DNA of 64,000 nt from Streptomyces paludis (GTDB lineage: Bacteria > Actinomycetota > Actinomycetes > Streptomycetales > Streptomycetaceae), in the NCBI RefSeq assembly GCF_003344965.1, contig NZ_CP031194.1, positions 2,666,001 to 2,730,000 on the forward strand, read 5' to 3'. Positions 17,603-27,266 of the stretch are shown one piece after another; position 1 is the first letter of the stretch, and the number at the start of each line of letters is the position of its first letter. The notes beneath the pieces are model-generated. The model did no database searches, was not told the origin of the DNA, and worked only from the letters and a program-made list of their open reading frames with translations. A program made the translations under genes and the position numbers.

Positions 17603-19022
17603 CCGACGACGACTCGACTCTCCCCGCTCCTTCCGCTCCCTCCGCTCTCTCCGATCCCCCCGCTCCTCCCGCGCGCCGGAGCCGCCGGAAGCGCGCCGCA
17701 CCCGACGAGACCCCCGTGTCCGGGGGCAGCGGCGCGCCCGGCACCCGCCGCCGGGCCCGGATCATCGCGGCGACGAGTCTCGTGGCCCTGCTCGTGACGG
17801 GAGCGGCCGGGGCCGCCGTGTGGAGCTACGGCTCCGGCAGAACGGTTACGGCGGGCACGGCGTCCGACCCGTCCGCGCAGACCGCCACGGTCACCCGGAC
17901 CGATCTGAGCAACAGCCGCACACTGGACGGGACCCTCGGCTACGGCAGGGCGACGACCGTCCGCGCGAACGCCACCGCCGGCGCCAACGGCGGGGGCACG
18001 GTCACCTGGCTGCCGGCCGACGGTACGGAGGTCACCAGGGGCAAGGCCCTCTACCGTGTCGACGACCGCCCGGTGTCCCTCCTCTACGGTGACCTTCCGC
18101 TGTACCGGCGGCTCGACACGCTCAACACCGTGGGCCGGGACGTCCGCATGCTCGCCGAGAACCTGGTGGCCCTCGGCTACACCATCGGCAACCAGCCGCT
18201 GCCGGGCCAGACGGTCAACGTAAGACTGCCGGACCCGGACCCGGACCAGGGCGCGGGCGCGGACGAGGCACCGAGCCGGGACGCGGACCGGGATACGGAT
18301 CCGAGCCCGGACGCCAGTACGCCGGCCACCGGCGGCTCGACCGCTCCGCCCACCACGAAGACGGCCTCGCCGTCGTACCTGCCGGTCAAGGTCGGCCCGG
18401 ACGACGGGGTGCTCACACAGGAGCTGATCGACGCGGTCAAGCGCTGGCAGACCTACCTCGGGGTGCCGGCCACCGGTGTCATCGACGCGTCCGACATCGC
18501 CGTGCTCAAGGGGGCGGTCCGGGTGGACAGCGTGCAGGTCCAGACGGGAGACCCGGCGGACGGGCCGATGCTGAAGGCCACGACCACGGGCAAGGCCGTG
18601 ACCCTCTCCATGGAGGCCACCGAGTCCGGCGGTATCAAGCGCGGTCAGCGCGTCACCGTCCATCTCCCCGACGAGTCCACCGTGCCGGGCAAGGTCTCCT
18701 CCGTGGCCACCACCGCGGAACCCGCCGGCGCGGAACAAGGCCCGGACGCCCCGCCCATGGTCACCGTCACCGTGACGCTCGACAACGAGGCCAAGGCCAG
18801 GAAGTTCGACTCGGCGCCGGTGCGCGTGGACTTCGCCGGCGAGAGCCGCAGCAATGTGCTGACCGTCCCGGTCACGGCGCTGCTGTCGCTGCGCGAGGGC
18901 GGTTACGGAGTGCAGCTGGCGAACGGGAAACTGATCGCGGTGACCACGGGACTCTTCTCCAAGGGACAGGTCGAGGTCAGCGGCGACGGGCTCGCCGAGG
19001 GCGCCCGGGTGGTGGTCGCGTC

Positions 19023-19026
<4 letters not shown>
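17599..19026 (+). CDS. HlyD/MacA-like efflux adaptor with peptidoglycan-binding segment
   Basis: 475 aa from GTG 17599, which overlaps the lipoprotein stop (GTGA). An Arg/Pro-rich cytosolic start, one membrane helix ([20 protein letters not shown]), barrel-sandwich motifs ([34 protein letters not shown]), then an inserted peptidoglycan-binding-like helix bundle ([20 protein letters not shown]), and C-terminal beta-barrel domains ([30 protein letters not shown]). It joins the MacB-type ABC permease to the cell wall in Gram-positive exporters of this type. Confidence 0.88.
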
Positions 19027-19753
<727 letters not shown>

Positions 19754-19757
<4 letters not shown>

Positions 19758-21022
19758 CCCACAGCCAGCTCACACCGTCGCCATCGCCGCCGTCGTCTCC
19801 GTCGTCTCCCCCGCCCTGGCTGCGCCCGGTGCGGCTGTCCCCGTCCGATCTGCTGCGGCTGGGCCTGGTCGGGATCCGTACCCGCCGGATGCGTGCCGCG
19901 CTCTCCGCACTCGGCATCTCCATCGGCATCGCCACCATGATCCTGGTCACCGGCATCCCCACATCGAGCCAGCGCGCGCTGGAGGCGGAGCTGACCGCGC
20001 TCGGCACCGACCGGCTCCAGGCCGTCGCCGACTCCAAACTCGCGCGACCGGGCGAGAGGGCCGCCTTCCCGGCGGAGGCGGCCGCCATGGTGGCCCGTAT
20101 CGGTCCCGTCAAAGCCGTCGCCGAGACCGCCAACGTCCATCGGAGCGTGCGGCGTTCCGACCGGGTCGACGCCGGTCTCACGGCGGGACTCACCGTCCAG
20201 GCCGCCCGGCCCAATCTGATCGAGGTGATCAACACGGAGGTCCGGTCCGGGAGCTATCTGACCGACGTGACGGAGAAGTTCCCCTCCGCGGTACTCGGCG
20301 CGAAGGCCGCCGCCACCCTCGGCTTCACCCGTATCACCCCGGGCGCCGAACCCCCGCAGATCCTCATCGGGAAAAGCTGGTTCAGCGTGGTCGGCATTCT
20401 GCGCACCACCCCGCTGACCCCCGCGATCGACGGCTCGGTCCTGATCGGCTGGGACGCCGCCCGCGACCATCTCGCCTTCGACGGCCGCCCGACCCAGCTC
20501 TTCATCCAGGCCGAGGAGTCGGCCATCGAGGACGTGTACTCCGTACTGCCCACGACCATCGCACCGCAGAACCCCGGCCTCGCCAAGATCAGCCGCCCCA
20601 CGGACGCGCTCGCCGCGAAACGCTCCACGCAGTCGGCCTTCTCCGGTCTCTTCATCGGGCTGGCCGGGGTCGCGCTGCTGGTCGGCGGGATCGGAGTCGC
20701 CAACACCATGGTGATCTCCGTACTGGAACGCCGTAAGGAGATCGGGCTGCGCCGGGCGCTGGGCGCGAGCCGGGGCCAGATCCGCGCCCAGTTCCTCACC
20801 GAGTCCATCGCCCTGTCCAGCCTGGGCGGGGTGGCCGGTGTCGTGCTGGGGGCGACGGCCACCATGGCGTACGCCGCGTACCGCGCGTGGCCGATGGCGA
20901 TCCCGCTCCCCGCCGCCGGGGGCAGTCTGGCCGGCGCCGTACTGGTCGGTGTGCTCGCCGGGGTTTATCCGGCCGTACGCGCGGCGCGCCTCCCGCCGAC
21001 GGAGGCGCTGTCCGCCACGTAA
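19754..21022 (+). CDS. MacB-type ABC permease
   Basis: 422 aa from the ATG at 19754 (ATGA overlap with the ATPase gene; an alternative in-frame ATG is at 19736). A Pro/Ser-rich start, a first membrane helix in [20 protein letters not shown], a large extracytoplasmic MacB core domain, then three C-terminal helices starting at [20 protein letters not shown] with the coupling motif [20 protein letters not shown]. Last gene of the operon. Confidence 0.92.
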
Positions 21023-21041
21023 CGCCGTAAACCCACGGCCC

Positions 21042-21893
21042 TCACTCCACGAACAGCCCCCGCGCGCTCGCCCGCGCGTCGAACTCCTCCAGCCGCGCCT
21101 GCGCGTCCGGCAGGCCGTCGCACATCGCCTCCAGCAGCACCCGCCCCAGCAGCATCGGCGCGCACACCGTGTCGAAGGCGAGGCCCGTGCCGACGGCCGC
21201 CGGGAGGAGCAGATCGCTGTGGTGGGCGACGGGGGCGAAGGCGGAGTCGGCGACCGTCACGACCGTCAGACCGGCGGCCCGGGCGTACGCCAGCGCGTCC
21301 ACGACCTCCTTGGGGTGGCGCGGCAGCGCGAAGCAGAGCAGCGCGCTCGCGCCCGCGTGGCGGGCCGTGTCGATACGGTCCGCGAGCATCGTGCCGCCCT
21401 CGTCGAGCAGCCGTACGTCCGGGTGCACCTTGGCGGCGAAGTACGCGAAGCCGCGCGCCTGCGAGGAGGCGGCGCGCAGCCCGAGGACCGGGAGCGGGCG
21501 GGAGGCGGCGAGGAGCCGGCCGGCGCGTTCGACGGGGGCCGGGTCGGCGAGGAGTTCCGCGAGCTGGCGCAGGTTCTCGATCTCGCCCTGGACGGCCTGC
21601 TGGTACTCGTTGTACGAGGCGCCCCGGTCCGCCTCCGCCGGGGTGGTCCCGTTGCCCGGCGCGACCTCGCGCAGATGCCGGCGCAGCGCCGGGTAGCCGT
21701 CGAAGCCGAGCGCGACCGCGAAGCGGGTGACGGACGGCTGGCTGACCCCGGCGAGTTCGGCCAGCTCGACGCTCGACAGGAACGGCGCGTCGCCGGCCCG
21801 GCGGACCATGCTGTGCGCGATGCGGCGCTGGGTGGGGGTGAGGCGGTGGCCCTCGAAGAGCTGCTGGAGTCGGGCGGCAGGGCTGTCGCTCAT
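21042..21893 (-). CDS. RpiR-family regulator (HTH + SIS)
   Basis: 283 aa. N-terminal RpiR HTH ([36 protein letters not shown]) and C-terminal SIS domain ([52 protein letters not shown]). The start overlaps the lyase-like gene's stop by ATGA, so they form one operon. RpiR proteins control sugar or amino-acid catabolism in response to pathway intermediates. It is the best candidate to bind the TGAATAGATTG motif found upstream of the lyase and of hutU. Confidence 0.9.
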   Translation of the reverse strand: MSDSPAARLQQLFEGHRLTPTQRRIAHSMVRRAGDAPFLSSVELAELAGVSQPSVTRFAVALGFDGYPALRRHLREVAPGNGTTPAEADRGASYNEYQQAVQGEIENLRQLAELLADPAPVERAGRLLAASRPLPVLGLRAASSQARGFAYFAAKVHPDVRLLDEGGTMLADRIDTARHAGASALLCFALPRHPKEVVDALAYARAAGLTVVTVADSAFAPVAHHSDLLLPAAVGTGLAFDTVCAPMLLGRVLLEAMCDGLPDAQARLEEFDARASARGLFVE

Positions 21894-23596
21894 GCGATCC
21901 CCCTTGTCGGTACGGTCGGTTCGGTCGATGTGGTCATTGACAGATACGCGGCGGAAGCACCGGAAACGGCTGACGTGTCGCCTCCGTACCCGTCATCGCT
22001 CACGCGACGCGCCACCTCCGCGAACCGGTCCAGCAGCGCGGCGGCCGCCGTCACATCATCGGTCAACGGCCGGTCCGCGATCGCCTCGTCGAGTACGGAC
22101 CCGGCCAGCTCCAGCGCCCGGCCGACCGGCAGACCGGCCTCCGGGGTCAGCCCGCGCAGCCGCAACGCCCGTACGGCGGCGACGAGTTCGCAGCCGACGA
22201 CCAGCCGGTACGCACCCGCCACCCGCAGCGTCTGCCGTGCGGCGAGCGACGCGAAGCTGGCCTGTTCCTCCACGCCCCGGGACAGTACCGCGTGGCCGAG
22301 CGAGGCCGGGGCCGCGTAGGCGCGCAGATCACCGAGGGCCGCACCGGCCGCGTACTCCAGGATCATCACGCCGGAACTCGCGGGCTCGGCGTCCGCGAGG
22401 AAGGGCCGCAGCCGGGTGAAGGCCGGCTCGTTCAGGGCGGAGAGCCGGGAGGTGGAGAGCCGGGCGGTCTGGACGAGGGAGAGCCGGAAGTGGTCGAGCG
22501 CCAGGGCTATCTGGGCCAGGTAGAAGCCGCCGTGGTGGTACGCGGCGGGGATCGGGTCGGCGTCCGTGCCCGGGAAGATCAGCGGGTTCTCGGCGGCGGC
22601 GTTGATCTCGACGGCGAGGGCGGTCTCCAGCGCGTCGGCGGCGTCCCGCGCGGGGCCGTGTATCTGCGGCACGCAGCGGAAGCCGTACGGGTCCTGGATC
22701 CGGCCGAGCGGCGGCCCCGGCCGTTCGGCGGCGCCCAGGAGCCGGCGCATCCGGGTGGCGACGGCGTACGAACCGGGGTGCCGGCGCGCCGCGTGCACGG
22801 GCTCGGCGTACGCCTCGTACGAGCCGTCGACGGCCAGCAGCGAGAGCGCGGCGACCAGCTCGGTGGCGTCGAGGAGCCGGCGCAGCTCGTCCAGGGCGAG
22901 CGCGGCCTGTCCGAGCGTGAGGGCGTTGCTGCTGATCAGGGCGAGGGCGTCGTTGTTGTCGAGCGGCTGCGGCTCGGGGGCGTGCCCGCCCTGCCAGGGG
23001 TGCTCACCGACGAGGGCGAGGCCCATCTGCGCGAGGGCCGCGATATCGCCCGTACCGACCGAGCCGAAGGCGTGGACGACCGGGTACGCGCCGGATTCCA
23101 GCGCGTCGCAGAGGGCCGTGATCACGGTCGGCCGGAGCCCGGCACCGCCCGCGAGCAGCTGGTTCGCCCGTACGGCGAGCATGGCGCGGACCTCGCGGGC
23201 GGGCAGCGGATCGCCGATGGCGCCGGCGTGGCTGCGCAGCAGGCGCAGCCCGTGGTCGGCGGCGGCCTCGGTGGGCACGCTCTCGCCGCGGTTGGCGCCG
23301 ACGCCGGTGGACCGCCCGTACACCCGGCCGGAGGCGGCCAGCTCACGCGCGACGTGCCAGCTCTGTTCGGCGCGCTTGATCGCGTCGGTCCCGGGTACGG
23401 GACGAGCGGCGCCGGAGGCGAGGCGGACGACGTCGGAGACGGGGAGGCTCCGGCCGTCGAGGACGACGATGGCGGGAGGCGAGGGCGCGGTGGCGGCGGA
23501 CGCGGGCGCGGCAGCGACCACGGGTGTGGCGGCAGAAGGGGCCGGAGCCGCGGCCGGGGCCGGTGTCACGGAGCCGTCACTCTCGGTCCTGGTCAT
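21890..23596 (-). CDS. histidine/aromatic ammonia-lyase-like protein with non-canonical MIO triad
   Basis: 568 aa from ATG 23596 (GGAAGAGG upstream). Residues 1-43 are an Ala/Pro-rich extension. The rest follows histidine ammonia-lyase: YGRSTGVGAN (Tyr93), RSHAGAIGDPLP (His123), QDPYGFRCVPQ (Gln301), NAAAENPLIFP and SRGVEEQASF. At the cofactor site, however, canonical GSVGASGDLAPL reads GSVGTGDIAAL: Ala-Ser-Gly is replaced by Gly181-Thr182-Gly183. The usual INGTQ is ISSNA. An MIO cofactor may form from Thr, or not at all. Family membership is secure; the substrate is open. Divergent from a betaine-type ABC importer and coupled to an RpiR regulator, so a histidine-derived betaine is worth testing. 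It may still serve as HutH, since no other lyase is in the window. Confidence 0.8.
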   Translation of the reverse strand: MTRTESDGSVTPAPAAAPAPSAATPVVAAAPASAATAPSPPAIVVLDGRSLPVSDVVRLASGAARPVPGTDAIKRAEQSWHVARELAASGRVYGRSTGVGANRGESVPTEAAADHGLRLLRSHAGAIGDPLPAREVRAMLAVRANQLLAGGAGLRPTVITALCDALESGAYPVVHAFGSVGTGDIAALAQMGLALVGEHPWQGGHAPEPQPLDNNDALALISSNALTLGQAALALDELRRLLDATELVAALSLLAVDGSYEAYAEPVHAARRHPGSYAVATRMRRLLGAAERPGPPLGRIQDPYGFRCVPQIHGPARDAADALETALAVEINAAAENPLIFPGTDADPIPAAYHHGGFYLAQIALALDHFRLSLVQTARLSTSRLSALNEPAFTRLRPFLADAEPASSGVMILEYAAGAALGDLRAYAAPASLGHAVLSRGVEEQASFASLAARQTLRVAGAYRLVVGCELVAAVRALRLRGLTPEAGLPVGRALELAGSVLDEAIADRPLTDDVTAAAALLDRFAEVARRVSDDGYGGDTSAVSGASAAYLSMTTSTEPTVPTRGIA

Positions 23597-23699
23597 ACGC
23601 GCGCACCTCTTCCGTCTCGCCGCGCCATGCCGCGCGGTGCCGACCCGACGGCACCACCGGCCCCCGTCCACATCCGTAACCAGTGATTTACCTCGGGGC

Positions 23700-23746
23700 A
23701 TTGACAATCTATTCAGTCACCGAGAACTCTGCATGACTATATGCAG
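23700..23746. promoter_or_regulatory. divergent lyase/transporter control region
   Basis: On the minus strand 23715-23700 reads TGAATAGATTGTCAAT, sharing TGAATAGATTG with the hutU promoter region. On the plus strand TTGACA (23701-23706) faces the ABC operon. CTGCAT-N6-ATGCAG (23729-23746) is a perfect inverted repeat nearby. Probably the operator region for the RpiR regulator controlling both directions. Confidence 0.55.
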
Positions 23747-23790
23747 CCAGGCAAGGGACCGACGCGTGCGGACTCGGCAAGGGACGACAG

Positions 23791-24927
23791 ATGATCAAGT
23801 TCGACACAGTGCACAAACGCTTCCCGAACGGCACGACGGCGGTCCACGATCTGACGCTGGAGATGCCGGAGGGCGGGATCACCGTCCTGGTCGGCTCCTC
23901 CGGCTGCGGTAAGACGACCACGCTGCGCATGGTCAACCGCATGGTCGAGCCCACCTCGGGCACCATCCGGCTGGCCGGCAAGGACATCCGCGAGCAGGAC
24001 GCGGCCGAGCTGCGGCGCGGCATCGGATATGTGATCCAGCAGTCGGGCCTCTTCCCCCACCGTACGGTCCTCGACAACATCGCGACCGTGCCGCTGCTGC
24101 TCGGCTGGGGCCGCCGGAAGGCCCGGGCGCGGGCGTCGGAGCTGCTGGAGACGGTCGGGCTGACGGCGGAGACCGGCAAGCGCTACCCGCACCAGCTCTC
24201 CGGCGGCCAGCAGCAGCGCGTCGGCGTGGCGCGCGCTCTGGCGGGCGATCCGGCGGTGCTGCTGATGGACGAGCCGTTCGGGGCGGTCGACCCGGTCGTA
24301 CGGATCCAGCTCCAGGACGAGCTGCTCCGGCTCCAGCAGGAGCTGAACAAGACCATCGTCTTCGTCACCCACGACATCGACGAGGCGGTCCGGCTGGGTG
24401 ACCGTATCGCCGTCTTCCGTACGGGCGGCCATCTCGTCCAGTGCGCCCCGCCGGCCGAGCTGCTGGCGCGCCCGGCGGACGATTTCGTGGCGGGGTTCCT
24501 GGGCGAGGAGCGGGAGCTGAAGCTGCTGTCGCTGATGACGCTGGCGGATGTCCCGGTGGCACCGAAGACGACGGTACGGACCGTACGGGACGACGAGCCG
24601 GCGCCGGGCCCGGAGAGCGGGCCGTGTCTCGTGGTCAACGCGAAGGGCGAGCCGCTGGGCTGGCGCGAGGCGAAGGCGCCGACAGCCAAGACGCCGGCAG
24701 CCAAGACGCCGTCCGGTGATCAGGGCCCCCTCCTCCCGATCCGCCCCCTCCGCGACACCGACTCCCTGCTGGCGGCGCTCAACGAGTCGATCGCCTCGCC
24801 CGCACCGGCCGGCCTGATAGCCCGGGTCGACGCGGAGGGCGTGCTGAAGGGCGTGACCTCGCGGGACGCGATCCATGAGCACGCGGGCCGCCGGCACGGC
24901 CGGGCCCGGGACGGGGAGTCGATATGA
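23791..24927 (+). CDS. betaine/choline-type ABC transporter ATP-binding protein (OpuCA-like)
   Basis: 378 aa. Walker A GSSGCGKTT, signature LSGGQQQRVGVARAL, Walker B VLLMDEPFGAVDP, H-loop VTHDIDEAVRLGDRI. The C-terminal ~130 residues hold an Ala/Lys/Pro repeat (PTAKTPAAKTP) and a degenerate CBS-like end ([36 protein letters not shown]). It is the first gene of a four-gene importer; its stop overlaps the permease start (ATGA). The subfamily imports quaternary amines such as glycine betaine, choline, carnitine or ergothioneine. Confidence 0.9.
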   Translation: MIKFDTVHKRFPNGTTAVHDLTLEMPEGGITVLVGSSGCGKTTTLRMVNRMVEPTSGTIRLAGKDIREQDAAELRRGIGYVIQQSGLFPHRTVLDNIATVPLLLGWGRRKARARASELLETVGLTAETGKRYPHQLSGGQQQRVGVARALAGDPAVLLMDEPFGAVDPVVRIQLQDELLRLQQELNKTIVFVTHDIDEAVRLGDRIAVFRTGGHLVQCAPPAELLARPADDFVAGFLGEERELKLLSLMTLADVPVAPKTTVRTVRDDEPAPGPESGPCLVVNAKGEPLGWREAKAPTAKTPAAKTPSGDQGPLLPIRPLRDTDSLLAALNESIASPAPAGLIARVDAEGVLKGVTSRDAIHEHAGRRHGRARDGESI

Positions 24928-25586
24928 CGATCGACTGGTCCTGGATCTCCGATCACGCGGGCGATCTCGCCTCCCTCACCCTCAACCACCTCCAGGCCGC
25001 GCTGACCGCCGTCTTCTTCGGTCTGCTGCTCTCCCTCCCGCTGGCGGTGCTCGCCCACCGGGTGCGCCCGCTGCGCGGGGTGCTCCTCGGGGTGTCGAAC
25101 GTCCTGTTCACGATCCCGTCCATCGCGGTCTTCGTGCTGCTGCTGCCCATCTCGGGCCTGACCAGGACCACAACCGTCATCGGGCTGACGATCTACACGA
25201 TCGTCGTGCTGCTGCGGAACACCGTCGAGGGCCTCGACTCGGTCCCCACGAGGGCCCGCGAGGCGGCCGTCGCCATGGGCACGCGCCCGCTGCGGACGCT
25301 GCTGACCGTCGAACTGCCGCTGGCGCTGCCGGTGATCATGGCGGGGGTGCGGATCGCGACCGTCATGTCGATCTCGCTGGTCAGCGTCGCCACGTACATC
25401 GGTGACGGCGGTCTCGGCCAGCTCTTCACCGACGGCTTCCAGCGCAACTTCCCCACCCCGGTGGTGGCCGGCATCGTGCTGACGCTGCTGCTGGCGCTGG
25501 TCGCGGACGCGCTGCTGGTGACCGTGCAGTACGTACTCACGCCCTGGACCAGGAAACAGCGTCACTCAGCCGGCGGAAGGGCCTAG
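24924..25586 (+). CDS. OpuC-type ABC permease
   Basis: 220 aa with five to six membrane segments and the cytosolic EAA-loop REAAVAMGTRPLRTLLTVEL followed by PLALPVIMAGVRIATVMSIS. ATGA overlap with the ATPase gene. One of two similar permeases that would form a heterodimeric channel with the protein at 25595. Confidence 0.92.
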   Translation: MTIDWSWISDHAGDLASLTLNHLQAALTAVFFGLLLSLPLAVLAHRVRPLRGVLLGVSNVLFTIPSIAVFVLLLPISGLTRTTTVIGLTIYTIVVLLRNTVEGLDSVPTRAREAAVAMGTRPLRTLLTVELPLALPVIMAGVRIATVMSISLVSVATYIGDGGLGQLFTDGFQRNFPTPVVAGIVLTLLLALVADALLVTVQYVLTPWTRKQRHSAGGRA

Positions 25587-25594
25587 GGACTGCC

Positions 25595-26257
25595 ATGTTC
25601 GAACTCCTCAAGAACCTGGGCTCCTGGCTGGTCGCCGGCGAGCAGTGGACCGGCTCCGACGGCATCGGCCACCGCCTCGCGGAGCACCTCCAGTACTCGC
25701 TGCTCGCGACGGTGATCGCCGCCGCGATCGCGCTGCCCGTAGGACTGCTCATCGGGCATACGGGCCGAGGCGCGTTCGTGGCGATCAATCTCGCCTCGTT
25801 CGGCCGGGCGCTGCCGACCGTTGGTTTGGTCGTCCTGGTGTTTCTCGCGAGTGGTCTGTCGATGACGCCGGTGTACGTGGCTCTGGTCGCGCTCGCGGTG
25901 CCGTCCATCGTGACCAACACGTACGCCGGGATGAGCGCCGTCGATCCGGAGGTGAAGGACGCGGCGCGCGGTCAGGGCATGCGCGGCCACCAGGTGCTCC
26001 TGCGGGTCGAGGTGCCGCTGGCAATGCCGCTGATCATGACCGGGCTGCGGCTGGCGCTGATCCAGGTGGTGGCGACGGCGACGATCGCCGCGTATGTCAG
26101 CTTCGGCGGCCTGGGCCGGTATGTGTTCGACGGGCTGGCCCAGCGCGATCTGGTGCAGGTGCTGGGCGGGGCGGTGCTGGTCGCGGTGGTCGCGGTCGCC
26201 CTGGACCTGGCGCTGTCGGGGCTTCAGCGCGTTCTCTTCCGCCACCGAGCGGCCTGA
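25595..26257 (+). CDS. OpuC-type ABC permease, second subunit
   Basis: 220 aa, paralogous to the preceding permease, with EAA-loop KDAARGQGMRGHQVLLRVEV then PLAMPLIMTGLRLALIQVV. It begins 8 bp after the previous stop. Membrane segments near LQYSLLATVIAAAIALPVGL and AVLVAVVAVALDLALSGLQ. Confidence 0.92.
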   Translation: MFELLKNLGSWLVAGEQWTGSDGIGHRLAEHLQYSLLATVIAAAIALPVGLLIGHTGRGAFVAINLASFGRALPTVGLVVLVFLASGLSMTPVYVALVALAVPSIVTNTYAGMSAVDPEVKDAARGQGMRGHQVLLRVEVPLAMPLIMTGLRLALIQVVATATIAAYVSFGGLGRYVFDGLAQRDLVQVLGGAVLVAVVAVALDLALSGLQRVLFRHRAA

Positions 26258-26294
26258 CCGTAATGAGCGGCATGACCGTAATTAGGAGAAACCC

Positions 26295-27260
26295 ATGACC
26301 TCATCCCCTTCCTCCTCATCCATGCCCCGCCGACGGGCCGTGCTCGGCGGCCTGTTCGCCGCCGCGTCCGTCCCCGTACTAGCGGCGTGCGGCGGCGGGA
26401 TCACCTCTCTGGACGGCCAGGGCGGCAACGGCGGAGGCGGCGGTGGCGGCTCCAGCGCGGACGGGATCACCATCGGCACCGCCAACTTCACCGAGAACCA
26501 GATCCTCGGCTATCTGTACGCCGCCGTGCTGAAGTCCGCCGGTGTGAAGACGAAGGTCCGGCCCAACCTCGGGACGCGCGAGATCCTCATCCCGGCGCTG
26601 AAGGGCGGCGACATCGACCTTCTCCCCGAGTACCAGGGCGCGCTGCTCCACTACCTCTCCCCGAAGGCCACCGCCACGGAGGAGGGCGAGATGCAGAACG
26701 CGCTCACCATCGCCCTCCCCGCGGGCCTCCAGGTCCTCCCGTACGGCGCGGCCGAGGACTCGGACGCGTTCGTGGTGACGCGCGCGACCGCCGACAAGTA
26801 CGGCCTCACGTCCCTGGCCGACCTGCGGAAGCAGAACGGCAAGCTGGTCATCGGCGCGGCGCCGGAGGTGAAGAAGCGGGTCGTGGGGGTCATCGGGCTG
26901 AAGGACGAGTACGGCGTCGAGTTCAAGGAGTTCAAGTCGCTGGACTCGTCGGGCCCGCTGGTGAAGGGCGCGCTGAAGAAGGGCGATGTGGATGTCGCCA
27001 ACCTCTTCACGACGGACACGGACATCGTCGCCGAGGGCTGGGTGGTCCTCACCGACCCGAAGAACCTGATCCCCGGCCAGCACATCGTCCCGCTCATCAC
27101 CGACCGCAAGGCCGACCCTGCCGTACGGAAGGCGCTGGCGCGGCTGGGCAACGCCCTCTCGACGGAGGACCTGACCGAGCTGAACCGCCAGGTGGACAAG
27201 GACAAGAAGGACCCGGAGGACGTGGCGAACAGGTGGGCGGCGGCAAACATAAAGGCGTAG
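26295..27260 (+). CDS. OpuC/ProX-type substrate-binding lipoprotein
   Basis: 321 aa. Twin-arginine-like start (MPRRRAVLGG), lipobox LAAC, then a Gly-rich linker and an OpuAC domain: TIGTANFTENQILGYLYAAV, IDLLPEYQGALLHYL, VIGAAPEVKKR, LDSSGPLVKGALKKGDVDVA, TDPKNLIPGQHIVPLI. The usual DLYPEYTG ligand loop reads DLLPEYQG, a change that may alter quaternary-amine specificity. AGGAG lies upstream of the ATG. Last gene of the importer. Confidence 0.9.
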   Translation: MTSSPSSSSMPRRRAVLGGLFAAASVPVLAACGGGITSLDGQGGNGGGGGGGSSADGITIGTANFTENQILGYLYAAVLKSAGVKTKVRPNLGTREILIPALKGGDIDLLPEYQGALLHYLSPKATATEEGEMQNALTIALPAGLQVLPYGAAEDSDAFVVTRATADKYGLTSLADLRKQNGKLVIGAAPEVKKRVVGVIGLKDEYGVEFKEFKSLDSSGPLVKGALKKGDVDVANLFTTDTDIVAEGWVVLTDPKNLIPGQHIVPLITDRKADPAVRKALARLGNALSTEDLTELNRQVDKDKKDPEDVANRWAAANIKA

Positions 27261-27266
27261 GGGGCG

